DNA from: an uncultured Pelagibacteraceae bacterium
Lineage (GTDB): Bacteria > Pseudomonadota > Alphaproteobacteria > Pelagibacterales > Pelagibacteraceae
Reading direction: 5' to 3'
DNA: 56,775 bases
NCBI GenBank assembly: GCA_902620585.1
Contig: CACNJC010000008.1
Coordinates: forward strand, 1 to 56,775
Translations under genes and position numbers: made by a program
Shown here: positions 1 through 9,204 of the stretch, piece by piece
Layout: every line of letters starts with the position of its first letter
How positions within the stretch are numbered: position 1 is the first letter of the stretch
The notes under the pieces: generated by a model
Database searches by the model: none
Seen by the model: the letters and a program-made list of their open reading frames with translations, nothing else
Told to the model about the DNA's origin: nothing

Positions 1-207
1 TTCTGCAGTGTTATTAAAAATTTTTGTTTTATTAATTATGTCATACGCACCTACTGAAGTTACTTTTGTTTTATGATTAGGGAAAGAAAATTTAGGTGAA
101 ACAATGTTAAGCTTGCTAAAACCAAAATTTTTCATCGAGCGAGCACACGCACCAATGTTTTCACCTAATTGTGGTTTAACAAGTACAATCCCAAATTTAT
201 TTGCCAT
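1..207 (-). CDS. trmJ: TrmJ-type tRNA/rRNA 2'-O-methyltransferase, N-terminal part (runs off the window start)
   Basis: Only the first 69 codons are in the window. They begin MANKFGIVLVKPQ and continue with the LGENIGACARSM block, the hallmark N-terminus of SpoU/TrmH-class (SPOUT) RNA methyltransferases of the TrmJ/LasT type. TrmJ methylates the ribose at position 32 of tRNAs using S-adenosylmethionine; that role is family knowledge, because the catalytic knot lies outside the window. The ATG at 207 overlaps the end of cimA by 11 bases, so this is the last visible gene of the minus-strand run that starts with the DAHP synthase. The family is clear; the exact substrate (tRNA position 32 or another RNA) is not settled by this fragment. 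Confidence 0.85.
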   Translation of the reverse strand, partial: MANKFGIVLVKPQLGENIGACARSMKNFGFSKLNIVSPKFSFPNHKTKVTSVGAYDIINKTKIFNNTAE

Positions 208-1801
208 TAATATTTGCTGGGGCTTTTTCCTTATAAAGTTTATAATCTAAACTATCTATTAAAGCTCTAAAAGATGCTTCTATAATATTAGGAGATACTC
301 CAACTGTAAACCAGCTAATGCCAGATTTATCTGTGCTTTCAATTAACACTCTTGTTGTCGCTTCAGTACCAGTATTAAGTATTCTGACTTTGTAATCTAG
401 AAGTTTAAGGTCTGAAAAAAAATTATAATATTTAGTTACTTTTTTAAAATTAGATCTGATTGCGTTATCTAAAGCATTTACAGGACCATTTCCTTCACCA
501 TGGCACTCAATCTCTTTGCCATCAATTAAAAAAACAACGCTCGCCTTTGTTTCAATACTATTAGATTTAGATACCCTAACATCATAACTTTTCACATTTA
601 AATATTCTGGAACTTTTCCTAAAAGTCTGTTTGCTAAAAGTTCAAATGAGGCATCTGCTCCATCATAAGAGTAACCACTAAACTCTCTGTCTTTTACTTC
701 ATCCAAAATTTTTTGTACTTTAGGATCTTTAGAGTCAATTTCAATTCCGTATTTCTCCAATCTTGATAATATATTAGATCTACCGGCTTGGTTTGAAATA
801 ATTATATTTCTATGGTTACCAATAAGTTCAGGATTAATATGTTCATATGTCTTTGGATCTTTTTTTACAGCTGAAACGTGTAAACCACCTTTATGTGAAA
901 AAGCTGATGCCCCAACATAAGCCATATTTTTATTCGGTTTACGATTTAAAATTTCATCTAATAATCTTGAACATTCAGTTAAAGATGCTAAATTTTCTTT
1001 TTTAATATTTATTTCATACTTTTCGCTAAATGATTTCTTTAAACATAAAGTAGGTATAATTGACATTAAATTTGCATTACCACATCTTTCCCCTAAACCA
1101 TTAATTGTACCTTGAATATGTCTTACTCCAGATTCAACAGCAGCTAAGGAGTTAGCAACAGCATTTTCGGTATCATTATGAGCGTGTATTCCTAGATTTT
1201 TTCCAGGTATTACTTTTGAAACTTTTGCAACAATTTCTCTTACTTCGTTAGGCAAAGTTCCCCCATTGGTATCACACAAAACAATCCACCTTGCTCCGTT
1301 TTCATATGCCTGTCTCAAACAATTTAAAGCGTAATCTGGATTAGCTTTATAACCATCAAAAAAATGTTCAGCATCGAATAAAAACTCTTTATTATTTTTT
1401 TTAAAGTGTCTGGCTGTTTCTTTAATATTTTCTAAATTTTCTTCATTTTTAATTCCTAAAGCAACATTAACATGATAGTCCCAAGATTTTCCAACTACAC
1501 AAACAGCCTGAGAATTAGCATTAATTAATGCCGCTAAGCCTGGGTCATTATCAGCACTTCTTCCAGTTTTTTTTGTCATGCCGAAAGCAGTGAAAATACT
1601 TTTGTCCATCTTTGGAGGATTAGAAAAAAATTTAGTGTCAACAGGATTCGCTCCAGGCCAACCTCCTTCAACATAATCTACTCCAATTTCAGATAGCACT
1701 TTGGCAATTTTATTTTTATCTTCTATTGAAAAATCAACACCTTCGGTCTGTGCTCCGTCTCGTAAAGTAGTATCAAATATATATATTTTTTCTTTACTCA
1801 T
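197..1801 (-). CDS. cimA: Citramalate synthase (isoleucine pathway)
   Basis: A 534-residue member of the LeuA/HMGL-like family, with the length and C-terminal regulatory domain of CimA. It would condense pyruvate with acetyl-CoA to (R)-citramalate, the threonine-independent entry to isoleucine. The TIM barrel opens with DTTLRDGAQ (residues 10-18, catalytic Arg and metal-binding Asp). HAHND near residue 206 supplies two metal-binding histidines, followed by GLGERCGN. The last ~140 residues match the LeuA allosteric dimer domain. I chose the ATG at 1801, which overlaps the cysS stop as ATGA; four extra in-frame codons upstream would lie inside cysS. Homocitrate or isopropylmalate synthase is the alternative, but the GGWPGANPVD segment and overall form fit the CimA group. 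Confidence 0.88.
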   Translation of the reverse strand: MSKEKIYIFDTTLRDGAQTEGVDFSIEDKNKIAKVLSEIGVDYVEGGWPGANPVDTKFFSNPPKMDKSIFTAFGMTKKTGRSADNDPGLAALINANSQAVCVVGKSWDYHVNVALGIKNEENLENIKETARHFKKNNKEFLFDAEHFFDGYKANPDYALNCLRQAYENGARWIVLCDTNGGTLPNEVREIVAKVSKVIPGKNLGIHAHNDTENAVANSLAAVESGVRHIQGTINGLGERCGNANLMSIIPTLCLKKSFSEKYEINIKKENLASLTECSRLLDEILNRKPNKNMAYVGASAFSHKGGLHVSAVKKDPKTYEHINPELIGNHRNIIISNQAGRSNILSRLEKYGIEIDSKDPKVQKILDEVKDREFSGYSYDGADASFELLANRLLGKVPEYLNVKSYDVRVSKSNSIETKASVVFLIDGKEIECHGEGNGPVNALDNAIRSNFKKVTKYYNFFSDLKLLDYKVRILNTGTEATTRVLIESTDKSGISWFTVGVSPNIIEASFRALIDSLDYKLYKEKAPANINGK

Positions 1802-3150
1802 TTGTAGTTCCAAGTCGTTTTACCTTTTTCATCTTTTATATCAATACCCTCTTTATCTAAATCATCTCTAATTTGATCAGCGAGCTTATAATTGCCAGTT
1901 TTTTTTGCTTCTTCACGATCTTTAATTTTACTTAATATATTATCTTCAGAGATTTTAACTTTACTTTTTTTATATTCAGCTCTTTTTTCAATAGTTTCAT
2001 TGAACAAACCAATTAAACGACATGCTTTGTTAAATTCTTTTTTTTTATCTTTATCTCCATTTTGTGATTGTTGAAACAACTCATGCAGCTTAGAAATATA
2101 AAGTGGAGTATTCATGTCATCTAATAAATCATTAAAGCAATCTGGTGTTTTTTCACTTACTTCAGAGGAGTACATTGAGTACCATTTATCTAATGTTTTG
2201 GATTGTTCCATGAGTAAATCATTATTCCAGTCCAATGGCTGTTTATATTGAGCGCTTAAGAGAGATAAACGAACCACTTGTCCTGAATATTTTTTGGTTG
2301 CGTCTTCTATTGTAGTTATGTTGCCAAGTGATTTCGACATTTTTTCTTTATTCATAATTACAAACCCGTTGTGTACCCAATAGTTAGCAAATTTATCTGT
2401 TCCATTATAAACACACGATTGAGCAATCTCATTTTCATGATGTGGAAAAATTAAATCTAATCCTCCACCATGAATATCAAAATTTTTACCTAAATATTTT
2501 TCACTCATTACTGAACATTCTAAATGCCATCCTGGTCTACCTCTTCCCCACGGCGATTCCCAACCAGGATCATTATCATCTGAAGGTTTCCAAAGAACAA
2601 AATCTAGAGGATCATTTTTTAATTTTGATACTTCTACTCTAGCGCCGGCTTTAAGATCGTCTGGATTTTTATTTGAAAGCTTACCATATTTTTTAAATGA
2701 AGTTACTGCAAAAAAAACATGTCCCTTTTTTTCATAAGCAGCATTTTTTTCAATTAGTTTTTTTGTCATGTTTATCATACCAACAACATGATCAGTTGCT
2801 CTTGGCTCTTTAGATGGATTTAGACAAAATAAAGTTTTGCAATCTTTATGAAATTTTTCTGTTACAGATTTTGTTAAATCTGAAATATCTATTTTTTTGT
2901 TTTTTGAAGCTTCAATAATTTTATCATCTATATCTGTTATATTTCTTACATACGTAACTTTTTTCTCTCCATAAAGTTCGATGAGTATTCTAAAAAGAAG
3001 GTCAAACACTACTAGAGCACGAGCGTTTCCAACATGGGGATTATCGTACACTGTTGGTCCACATGCATATAAGGAGACTTTATCTTTATTTATTGGGTTA
3101 AAAATTTCTTTTTTATTTGAAAGTGAGTTAGTTAATTGTAAATTATTCAT
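1798..3150 (-). CDS. cysS: Cysteinyl-tRNA synthetase
   Basis: A class I aminoacyl-tRNA synthetase of 450 residues that charges tRNA-Cys in the cytoplasm. Visible signatures are the zinc-binding Cys30 in YACGPTVYD, the HIGH-like HVGN at 39-42, WHLECSVM with Cys212, PHHENEIAQ at 236-244 (zinc-binding His and Glu) and KMSKS at 270-274. The alpha-helical C-terminal domain is a little shorter than in E. coli (461 residues). It overlaps nadE upstream by 8 bases and cimA downstream by 4, so translation of the three is probably coupled. Confidence 0.97.
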   Translation of the reverse strand: MNNLQLTNSLSNKKEIFNPINKDKVSLYACGPTVYDNPHVGNARALVVFDLLFRILIELYGEKKVTYVRNITDIDDKIIEASKNKKIDISDLTKSVTEKFHKDCKTLFCLNPSKEPRATDHVVGMINMTKKLIEKNAAYEKKGHVFFAVTSFKKYGKLSNKNPDDLKAGARVEVSKLKNDPLDFVLWKPSDDNDPGWESPWGRGRPGWHLECSVMSEKYLGKNFDIHGGGLDLIFPHHENEIAQSCVYNGTDKFANYWVHNGFVIMNKEKMSKSLGNITTIEDATKKYSGQVVRLSLLSAQYKQPLDWNNDLLMEQSKTLDKWYSMYSSEVSEKTPDCFNDLLDDMNTPLYISKLHELFQQSQNGDKDKKKEFNKACRLIGLFNETIEKRAEYKKSKVKISEDNILSKIKDREEAKKTGNYKLADQIRDDLDKEGIDIKDEKGKTTWNYK

Positions 3151-3880
3151 TAAATTTGCAAACTGGTATAGGATTCATTTTGTGTAAGTTTTTTTCTCTT
3201 ATCTTTAAATACTTCTGATAGTTTGGATCATCTTTATTTTCCATAGCCTTTTCAAGATCCTCATAGCTCATTCCTAATTGTTGGATGTCATTTCTTCCAT
3301 CGTCCCACAATCCATCTGTTGGTTGAGAATTTATAATTTCTTCTGAAACTCCAAGATATTTACCTAATTCCCAAACTTGAGTTTTTGTACAATCAGCTAT
3401 TGGAGATATATCTACACCCCCATCACCATATTTAGTATAAAAGCCAACGCCAAAGTCCTCAACTTTATTTCCTGTTCCAACTACAATACCAGAATTAGCT
3501 GCTGCCACCTGATAAAGTGTTGCCATTCTTAATCTGGCTCTTGAGTTTGCAAATCCATGCTCATTATCAAAGTTATTTAAAACTTGAGAAAAGGATCCAA
3601 ATATTTTGTCCATCTCGATTAAGTGATGTTCAACATTTTTAAACTTATCTTTCAACCATTTTGCATGCTTCAAGCTTAAATCATGTTGAGATTTTATTTG
3701 TTTGATTGGCATTGTTAACACGATTGTCTTTCTTCCTGTGTTTGCGCATAGCGTACTAACTACAGAGGAGTCTATACCGCCTGAAATACCAACTACTAAA
3801 GCTTTAGGATTAAACGATGTAGTTTCACAATAATTGTTGATCCAATCTGTGATAATTTTTGTTCTATTTTTTACTTCCAT
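3143..3880 (-). CDS. nadE: NAD+ synthetase, ammonia-dependent
   Basis: A 245-residue N-type ATP pyrophosphatase with the SGGIDSS P-loop (33-39). It would amidate nicotinate adenine dinucleotide to NAD+ with ATP and ammonia. There is no N-terminal nitrilase-like glutaminase domain, so this is the short ammonia-using form. Other family marks are VVGTGNKVED and YTKYGDGGVDISPIADCTK, which bind ATP and the deamido-NAD substrate. A GAGGAG Shine-Dalgarno sequence lies about 12 bases before the ATG. The gene follows the DAHP synthase after 51 bases that hold an AT-rich hairpin. Confidence 0.96.
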   Translation of the reverse strand: MEVKNRTKIITDWINNYCETTSFNPKALVVGISGGIDSSVVSTLCANTGRKTIVLTMPIKQIKSQHDLSLKHAKWLKDKFKNVEHHLIEMDKIFGSFSQVLNNFDNEHGFANSRARLRMATLYQVAAANSGIVVGTGNKVEDFGVGFYTKYGDGGVDISPIADCTKTQVWELGKYLGVSEEIINSQPTDGLWDDGRNDIQQLGMSYEDLEKAMENKDDPNYQKYLKIREKNLHKMNPIPVCKFNE

Positions 3881-3909
3881 AATTAATACAACTCCTCTTT
3901 TAAGGTCAT

Positions 3910-3938
3910 GTCTTAATAATTACAATAATTATTAAGAC
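3910..3938 (-). other. Perfect 13-bp inverted repeat across the DAHP synthase stop codon
   Basis: GTCTTAATAATTA (3910-3922) and its exact reverse complement (3926-3938) flank a 3-base loop. The arm at 3926-3938 contains the stop codon of the DAHP synthase gene. No U-run follows on the minus strand, and the stem is mostly A-T, so this is at best a weak terminator or an mRNA 3'-end stabiliser between that gene and nadE. Confidence 0.45.
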
Positions 3939-5308
3939 GCGGCTTGGATAATTTTTTTTGAATATTTTGAGTTTTTCTTTATTTCTTCAGAAATAAGAAA
4001 AGCTAACTCTAGCGCTTGATCAGCATTCAATCTTGGGTCGCAATGCGTTCTGTACCTATTAGATAAGTCATTTTCAGATATTTTCTGAGCTCCGCCTGTG
4101 CATTCGGTCACATCTTGACCGGTCATTTCTACGTGCAATCCTCCAGCGTAGCTTCCTTCAGATTGATGTACACCAAAAAAGTTTTTTACCTCTTTCAAGA
4201 CACTGTCAAAAGGTCTTGTTTTAAATCCTGTGGCTGCTTTGATCGTGTTCCCGTGCATAGGGTCACAAGACCATATTACATTTAATCCTTCTTTTTTAAT
4301 TACTTTTATTAATTTGGGCAAATATTTTTCTACGCTGTCGGCACCAAATCTTGAAATCAAGGTCATTCTACCTGGCTCATTATCTGGATTTAAAATATTA
4401 CATAGTTTTACAAGTTCATCTGGTTTTAAAGTCGGGCCACATTTTAAACCTAAAGGGTTTTTAATACCTCTGCAAAATTCCACATGGGCTCCGTCTGGCT
4501 GTCTTGTTCTATCTCCTATCCACACAAAATGTGCAGATGTATCGTGATACTCTCCAGTTGTTGAGTCGACTCTTGTCATGGCTTCTTCAAATGGTAATAG
4601 AAGAGCTTCGTGAGAAGTATAAAAATTAACAGTTCTTAATCTTCTATTATTATCAGAATTAATTCCACAAGCTTGCATAAACGCTAAAGCATCACTAATT
4701 TTATCTTCAATCTCTTTGTATTTACCTTTAGTTTTGTCTTTTATAAATCCTAAATTCCATAAATGAACTTGTCTTAAATCAGCAAATCCTCCTTGAGAAA
4801 AAGCTCTTAATAAGTTTAACGTTGATGCTGATTGTGAGTATGCTCTAAACAACCTTTTTGCATCTGGAACTCTAGTTTTTTCATTGAAATCTACTCCATT
4901 TATATTGTCACCTAAATAACTTGGTAACTCTTTACCATCTTTTTTTTCTGTTGGAGCACTTCTTGGTTTAGAAAATTGTCCGGCTATTCTTCCAACTTTA
5001 ACCACTGGTACTGAAGCTGAAGCGGTTAAAACTAGCGACATCTGTAAAATTACTTTGAAAGTATCTCTAATATTGTCAGGATGGAATTCTGCAAAACTTT
5101 CTGCACAATCTCCACCTTGAAGAAGAAAGGCTTTGCCTTCAACTACCTCTGATAACGCTTTTTTTAAAGATCTTGTTTCTCCAGCAAAAACTAGTGGCGG
5201 ATACTTTTGTATTTTACTTAAAACTAAATCCAGCTCTTTCTTATCTACATAAGTAGGTAGATGTTTTGCAGGAAATTTAATCCAGCTATTTAATGTCCAT
5301 TTTTTCAT
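3932..5308 (-). CDS. Class II 3-deoxy-7-phosphoheptulonate (DAHP) synthase
   Basis: The first enzyme of the shikimate pathway, condensing phosphoenolpyruvate and erythrose 4-phosphate. The sequence is of the plant/Mycobacterium-like class II (AroA-II), not the E. coli AroFGH type: [18 protein letters not shown] at the N-terminus, [25 protein letters not shown], the Arg- and Lys-rich PEP site around [10 protein letters not shown], and [14 protein letters not shown] near the end. Its length of 458 residues is normal. I start at the ATG at 5308, 6 bases after an AGG; an upstream in-frame TTG at 5314 is less likely. It is the first gene of a minus-strand run toward nadE, cysS, cimA and trmJ. Confidence 0.95.
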   Translation of the reverse strand: MKKWTLNSWIKFPAKHLPTYVDKKELDLVLSKIQKYPPLVFAGETRSLKKALSEVVEGKAFLLQGGDCAESFAEFHPDNIRDTFKVILQMSLVLTASASVPVVKVGRIAGQFSKPRSAPTEKKDGKELPSYLGDNINGVDFNEKTRVPDAKRLFRAYSQSASTLNLLRAFSQGGFADLRQVHLWNLGFIKDKTKGKYKEIEDKISDALAFMQACGINSDNNRRLRTVNFYTSHEALLLPFEEAMTRVDSTTGEYHDTSAHFVWIGDRTRQPDGAHVEFCRGIKNPLGLKCGPTLKPDELVKLCNILNPDNEPGRMTLISRFGADSVEKYLPKLIKVIKKEGLNVIWSCDPMHGNTIKAATGFKTRPFDSVLKEVKNFFGVHQSEGSYAGGLHVEMTGQDVTECTGGAQKISENDLSNRYRTHCDPRLNADQALELAFLISEEIKKNSKYSKKIIQAAS

Positions 5309-5371
5309 ATTCAACCTGTGATATGTATATAGAGTATAGAGATTAATTTTCCAATAGTTAAATTAGAAAAT

Positions 5372-7189
5372 TTACTCAACAGTTACAGATTTAGCCAAGT
5401 TTCTTGGTTTATCTATATCACATTTTTTTAGTAGAGCTACATGATAAGCTAATAATTGAAGTGGTATGGTTAATAAAAAAGGATTTAAGAGTTCATCAAT
5501 AAAAGGCATTTCAATTTTAAATCTTATATTTTCATTTATTACCTCATCATGTTTGTCTGATATTAATAAAACCTTTCCTCCTCTTGCTATAACTTCTTGC
5601 ATATTAGAAATAGTTTTTTCAAAATATTTATCTTTTGGAGCCAAAATAATTACAGGTAAACCATCTTCGATCAAAGCTAGTGGACCATGTTTCATTTCCC
5701 CAGCGGGGTAACCTTCAGCGTGAAGATAAGACAATTCTTTCAATTTTAATGCTCCTTCTAATGCTATAGGGAATGATGATCCTCTTCCTAAAAACATTGA
5801 TCCTTTGGCTGATAAAAAGTCTTTAGCAAATATTTGAATTAGTTCCTCGGTCTTTAATGAATTCTCAATTCCTTGAGGTAGATTTTTAAGATTTTTAATT
5901 TTTTCAATATAATTTTTTTCATCAATATTCCCTCTTATTTTAGATATCTTTAAACTCATTATATACAAAACTAACATTTGACCTATAAAAGCTTTTGTAG
6001 ATGCTACGCCTATTTCCGGGCCCGCATGAATAGGAACAACCCAATCAGAATTCCTAGCTATTGAGCTTTCTACTACATTAATAACAGAACAAGTTTTCAT
6101 TTTATTTTTTTTAGCTATTTCTAAAGCTGCTGCTGTATCTGCTGTTTCTCCAGACTGAGACACAAATATATATAAAGTATTAGGGTTAAATCTTATCTTT
6201 CTATATCTAAATTCTGAAGCCACCTCAGTTTCTACGTATAAATCTGTTAATTCTTCTATCCAATATTTAGCAACTTGGCATGAATGATAAGCAGTACCAC
6301 ATCCAACAAGGAATATTTTATTAATTTTTTTGGGGTCAATAGGAAAATCATAAAGATTTATATCATTTCTTATTTTGTCAATATATTCGTTCAAACAATT
6401 TTTAATAGTAGTTGGTTGCTCAAATATTTCTTTAGACATAAAATTTTTATAATCACCTAACTTTGCTTCATTTTTGTCCTCGGATAAAACTAATATTTTT
6501 TTATTAATTTTATTTTTAGAAACATCAAAAAATTCAACGCTATCTTTTGTTATCTTGCATATTTCTCCGTCATCCAAATAAGAAATTTTATTTGTCATAG
6601 CTTTAATTGCATATGAGTCAGAACCTAAATAATTTTCATTATTTGAGTATCCAACAGCAAGAGGGCTGCCTCGTCTAGCTCCAATAATAATATCAGATTG
6701 ATCTTTAAATAATATCCCTAGTGCAAAACTTCCTTCAAGATATTCTAAAGACTTAAATACTGCATCAATTGGGTTTGAGTCTTTTAAATTTTTCGTTATC
6801 AATAATGTGATAACTTCAGTATCAGTTTGAGATTTAAATTTGTATCCCTCTTTTTCCAGATTCTTCTTTAGAGAATTAGAATTTTCAATTATTCCATTAT
6901 GAACCACCGAAACTATTTCAGAAGAATGTGGGTGAGCATTAACTTCATTCGGTATGCCGTGAGTAGCCCATCTCACGTGTCCAATTCCTATATTGCCTTG
7001 AGCTGGAGAATTAAATAATATTTTTTCAAGCTCTTCAACTCTTCCAGAACATTTTTTTTCATTAAGATTTTTTTTAGAGATTGTTGCAATACCAGCGGAG
7101 TCATATCCTCTATATTCCAATCTTTTTAAAGAATTAATAATATTTGAGGTAACAGACTTATTGCTTGCAATACCAATTATCCCACACAT
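5372..7189 (-). CDS. glmS: Glucosamine--fructose-6-phosphate aminotransferase (isomerizing)
   Basis: A 605-residue enzyme that makes glucosamine 6-phosphate from fructose 6-phosphate and glutamine, the entry to UDP-GlcNAc. The N-terminal class II glutaminase starts MCGIIGIA, with Cys2 as nucleophile, and has RGYDSAGIA and GHVRWATHG. Two SIS sugar-isomerase domains follow (VGCGTAYHS and SQSGETADT in the first; GRGSSFPIALEGALKLKE in the second). The C-terminus LAKSVTVE is the standard tail. Its ATG shares a base with the stop of the acetyltransferase gene upstream (TAATG), tying two steps of the same pathway in one transcript. No glmS ribozyme-like leader is possible here because there is no 5' gap. 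Confidence 0.97.
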   Translation of the reverse strand: MCGIIGIASNKSVTSNIINSLKRLEYRGYDSAGIATISKKNLNEKKCSGRVEELEKILFNSPAQGNIGIGHVRWATHGIPNEVNAHPHSSEIVSVVHNGIIENSNSLKKNLEKEGYKFKSQTDTEVITLLITKNLKDSNPIDAVFKSLEYLEGSFALGILFKDQSDIIIGARRGSPLAVGYSNNENYLGSDSYAIKAMTNKISYLDDGEICKITKDSVEFFDVSKNKINKKILVLSEDKNEAKLGDYKNFMSKEIFEQPTTIKNCLNEYIDKIRNDINLYDFPIDPKKINKIFLVGCGTAYHSCQVAKYWIEELTDLYVETEVASEFRYRKIRFNPNTLYIFVSQSGETADTAAALEIAKKNKMKTCSVINVVESSIARNSDWVVPIHAGPEIGVASTKAFIGQMLVLYIMSLKISKIRGNIDEKNYIEKIKNLKNLPQGIENSLKTEELIQIFAKDFLSAKGSMFLGRGSSFPIALEGALKLKELSYLHAEGYPAGEMKHGPLALIEDGLPVIILAPKDKYFEKTISNMQEVIARGGKVLLISDKHDEVINENIRFKIEMPFIDELLNPFLLTIPLQLLAYHVALLKKCDIDKPRNLAKSVTVE

Positions 7190-7833
7190 TATTTTTTTTT
7201 CCTTTTGTAATTTTTTTTTGTAATTTGTGGCGATCTTGTCAAAGCCAGTGAATTTTTTGTAATATTTTTAGTAATTACAGATCCTGCGCCTACTACAGAA
7301 TTTTCCTCTATTACTAATGGTGCCACTAAAGAAGAGTTAGACCCAACAAACACATTTTTTTTGATTTTAGTTTTATTTTTTTTAATTCCATCATAATTAC
7401 ATGTGATAGTTCCTGCTCCTATATTACTATTTTCTCCAACTTCTGTATCACCTACATAGGATAAATGATTTACTTTACTTTTAGATTTAATTTTAGAGTT
7501 TTTTGTTTCCACAAAATTACCTACCTTTGAACCTGGTAAAAAATGTGATCCAGGTCTAATTCTAGCATAGGGTCCAACAGTAACATTTCTTTCCAACTTA
7601 GCCCCCTCCAAATGGGAAAAAGATTTGATGGTAACATTGTTTCCAATTTTTACTTTTGATCCAATAACAACATATGGTTCAATTATAACGTTTTTGCCAA
7701 ATGTCGTATCTTCGGAAAGAAAAATTGTTTCTGGTGCAATTAATTCTACACCTTTGTTAAGAGCTTTTATTCTTAAATTATCTTGTTCAGATCTAAGTTT
7801 AATCGCTTTTTTAAGTTTTAAATTTATCTTCAT
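7189..7833 (-). CDS. GlmU acetyltransferase domain only (glucosamine-1-phosphate N-acetyltransferase)
   Basis: 214 residues that align with the C-terminal left-handed beta-helix half of GlmU. The hexapeptide repeats run from about residue 35 to 195, and acetyltransferase residues seen in E. coli GlmU are retained: the Arg of ARIRPG, Lys of NFVETK, His and Tyr of VNHLSYVGD and Asn of TCNYDG, ending ALTRSPQ. It would acetylate glucosamine 1-phosphate with acetyl-CoA. The ~230-residue uridylyltransferase half is absent: only 71 bases separate this ATG from the divergent gph gene. UDP transfer would need another enzyme encoded elsewhere. The gene is open and intact, so it looks like a real single-domain protein, not debris. 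Confidence 0.85.
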   Translation of the reverse strand: MKINLKLKKAIKLRSEQDNLRIKALNKGVELIAPETIFLSEDTTFGKNVIIEPYVVIGSKVKIGNNVTIKSFSHLEGAKLERNVTVGPYARIRPGSHFLPGSKVGNFVETKNSKIKSKSKVNHLSYVGDTEVGENSNIGAGTITCNYDGIKKNKTKIKKNVFVGSNSSLVAPLVIEENSVVGAGSVITKNITKNSLALTRSPQITKKNYKRKKK

Positions 7834-7904
7834 TAAAAGTTCTCTTTACATTAGAAATGGATTATAAATAAGTCACAAAATATTTCTTTTTAAAACTTTA
7901 AAAA

Positions 7905-8567
7905 ATGACTCAAAACCTAACCATTTTATTCGATCTAGACGGTACAATTGTTAATACTGCTCCAGATTTAATGTCTGCACATAACCACGTAATGAGAAAA
8001 TTTGGTTTTGAAGAAAAAAAAATGGAAGATATAAAATCGCTGGCTGGCAAAGGTGCATGGGTAATGATGCAAAGATCGTTTAAAGAGGAGATTAAAAGTG
8101 AAGAAACTAAAAAAGCAATGACTAAAGAGTTTATTGATTTTTATTCTAAAAATATTGATACTTATAGTAAGCCATTAAAAGGACTGGTTAAATTTTTAGA
8201 TTGGGCAAAAAATAAAAAGATTTCGATGGCTGTTTGTACTAACAAACAAGAACGTTTAGCAGTTGATCTATTAAAGAAATTAAATATTTATAAGTATTTT
8301 GAATATGTTGCAGGATCAGATACTTTTGCATTTAATAAACCTGATCCTAGACATTTAACAGATGTCGTTGAAATTATTGGTGGAGATTTAAATAAAACAA
8401 TAATGATTGGTGACAGTGAAGTTGATGAGATGTCTGCTCAAAATGCTAAATTACCTTTTATTTTAGTAAAAGATGGCTACACAGAAAAATCTGAAAATGA
8501 AATCAAGCATGACACTTTAATTTCAGATTTTGTCGGTTTCGAAAAAGTCATAGAAAAATATTTATGA
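7905..8567 (+). CDS. gph: HAD-family phosphatase, phosphoglycolate phosphatase-like
   Basis: A 220-residue HAD subfamily IA hydrolase. Motif I is FDLDGTIVNT (9-18, nucleophilic Asp10), motif II is the CTNK region, motif III a Lys in the FNKPDPRHL block and motif IV GDSEVDEMSA. The KPDP loop and overall order are those of Gph, which removes 2-phosphoglycolate; other HAD-IA phosphatases look similar, so the substrate is inferred. It is the first gene of a plus-strand run and overlaps the LysE-type exporter by 4 bases (ATGA). Confidence 0.8.
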   Translation: MTQNLTILFDLDGTIVNTAPDLMSAHNHVMRKFGFEEKKMEDIKSLAGKGAWVMMQRSFKEEIKSEETKKAMTKEFIDFYSKNIDTYSKPLKGLVKFLDWAKNKKISMAVCTNKQERLAVDLLKKLNIYKYFEYVAGSDTFAFNKPDPRHLTDVVEIIGGDLNKTIMIGDSEVDEMSAQNAKLPFILVKDGYTEKSENEIKHDTLISDFVGFEKVIEKYL

Positions 8568-9163
8568 TAACTTTTGCCCTATTCTCGGCGTTAGCAACTT
8601 TTTATTTTACTATGTTCATAACTCCTGGCCCAAATAATGCTATGCTAACTGCCTCTGGATTAAAATTTGGTTTTTTTAGAACCTTGCCTCACGTAATAGG
8701 AATTCCACTTGGTCATATATTTCAAATAGGATTAACTTGTTTTGGTTTGGCAAATTTATTTTTAATTTATCCTCAGGTTCAATTTTATATGAAAATTTTA
8801 TGTTTTTTATATTTACTTTACCTAGCTAAAACAATGATCGGTTCTTTTAGCATGATTCAAAAAGAAACAGGTAGACCTCTAAAATTTTATGAGGCTTCTA
8901 TTTTTCAATTTGTAAATCCCAAAGCGTGGTCTATAGCTGTAACAGTAGCTTCAGGTTTTTTTCCTACCGAAGAAAATATTTTTATAGGTGTTGCATTTGT
9001 CACAATTACTGCAGCAGTAATATGCTTTCCATCAATATGTGTTTGGGCTTTATTTGGTAGCAGTTTAAGAAAATTTGTTACTAATTTGAAAATTAAAAAA
9101 ACAGTCGAGTATTTACTTGCAATACTGTTAATTTTAACAGGCTTATTTATTTTGCTTAAATAA
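8564..9163 (+). CDS. LysE/RhtB-family amino-acid exporter
   Basis: A 199-residue inner-membrane protein with about six hydrophobic helices. The N-terminal FITPGPNNAMLTASG motif (about residues 19-33) is the signature of the LysE/RhtB export family, and FVNPKAWSIAV near residue 110 is the second conserved block. The family moves amino acids or related small molecules out of the cell in exchange for protons; the substrate cannot be read from sequence. It is translationally coupled to gph and followed 41 bases later by prpB. Confidence 0.85.
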   Translation: MITFALFSALATFYFTMFITPGPNNAMLTASGLKFGFFRTLPHVIGIPLGHIFQIGLTCFGLANLFLIYPQVQFYMKILCFLYLLYLAKTMIGSFSMIQKETGRPLKFYEASIFQFVNPKAWSIAVTVASGFFPTEENIFIGVAFVTITAAVICFPSICVWALFGSSLRKFVTNLKIKKTVEYLLAILLILTGLFILLK

Positions 9164-9204
9164 TCTTTGATTTTTATACTCTGCTCTAATATACATTTTG
9201 GCAA

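Noticed and set aside
4230-4547. Open frame on the plus strand across the DAHP synthase gene
   Set aside because: It is antisense to a well-conserved enzyme region, has no recognisable domain and no ribosome site.
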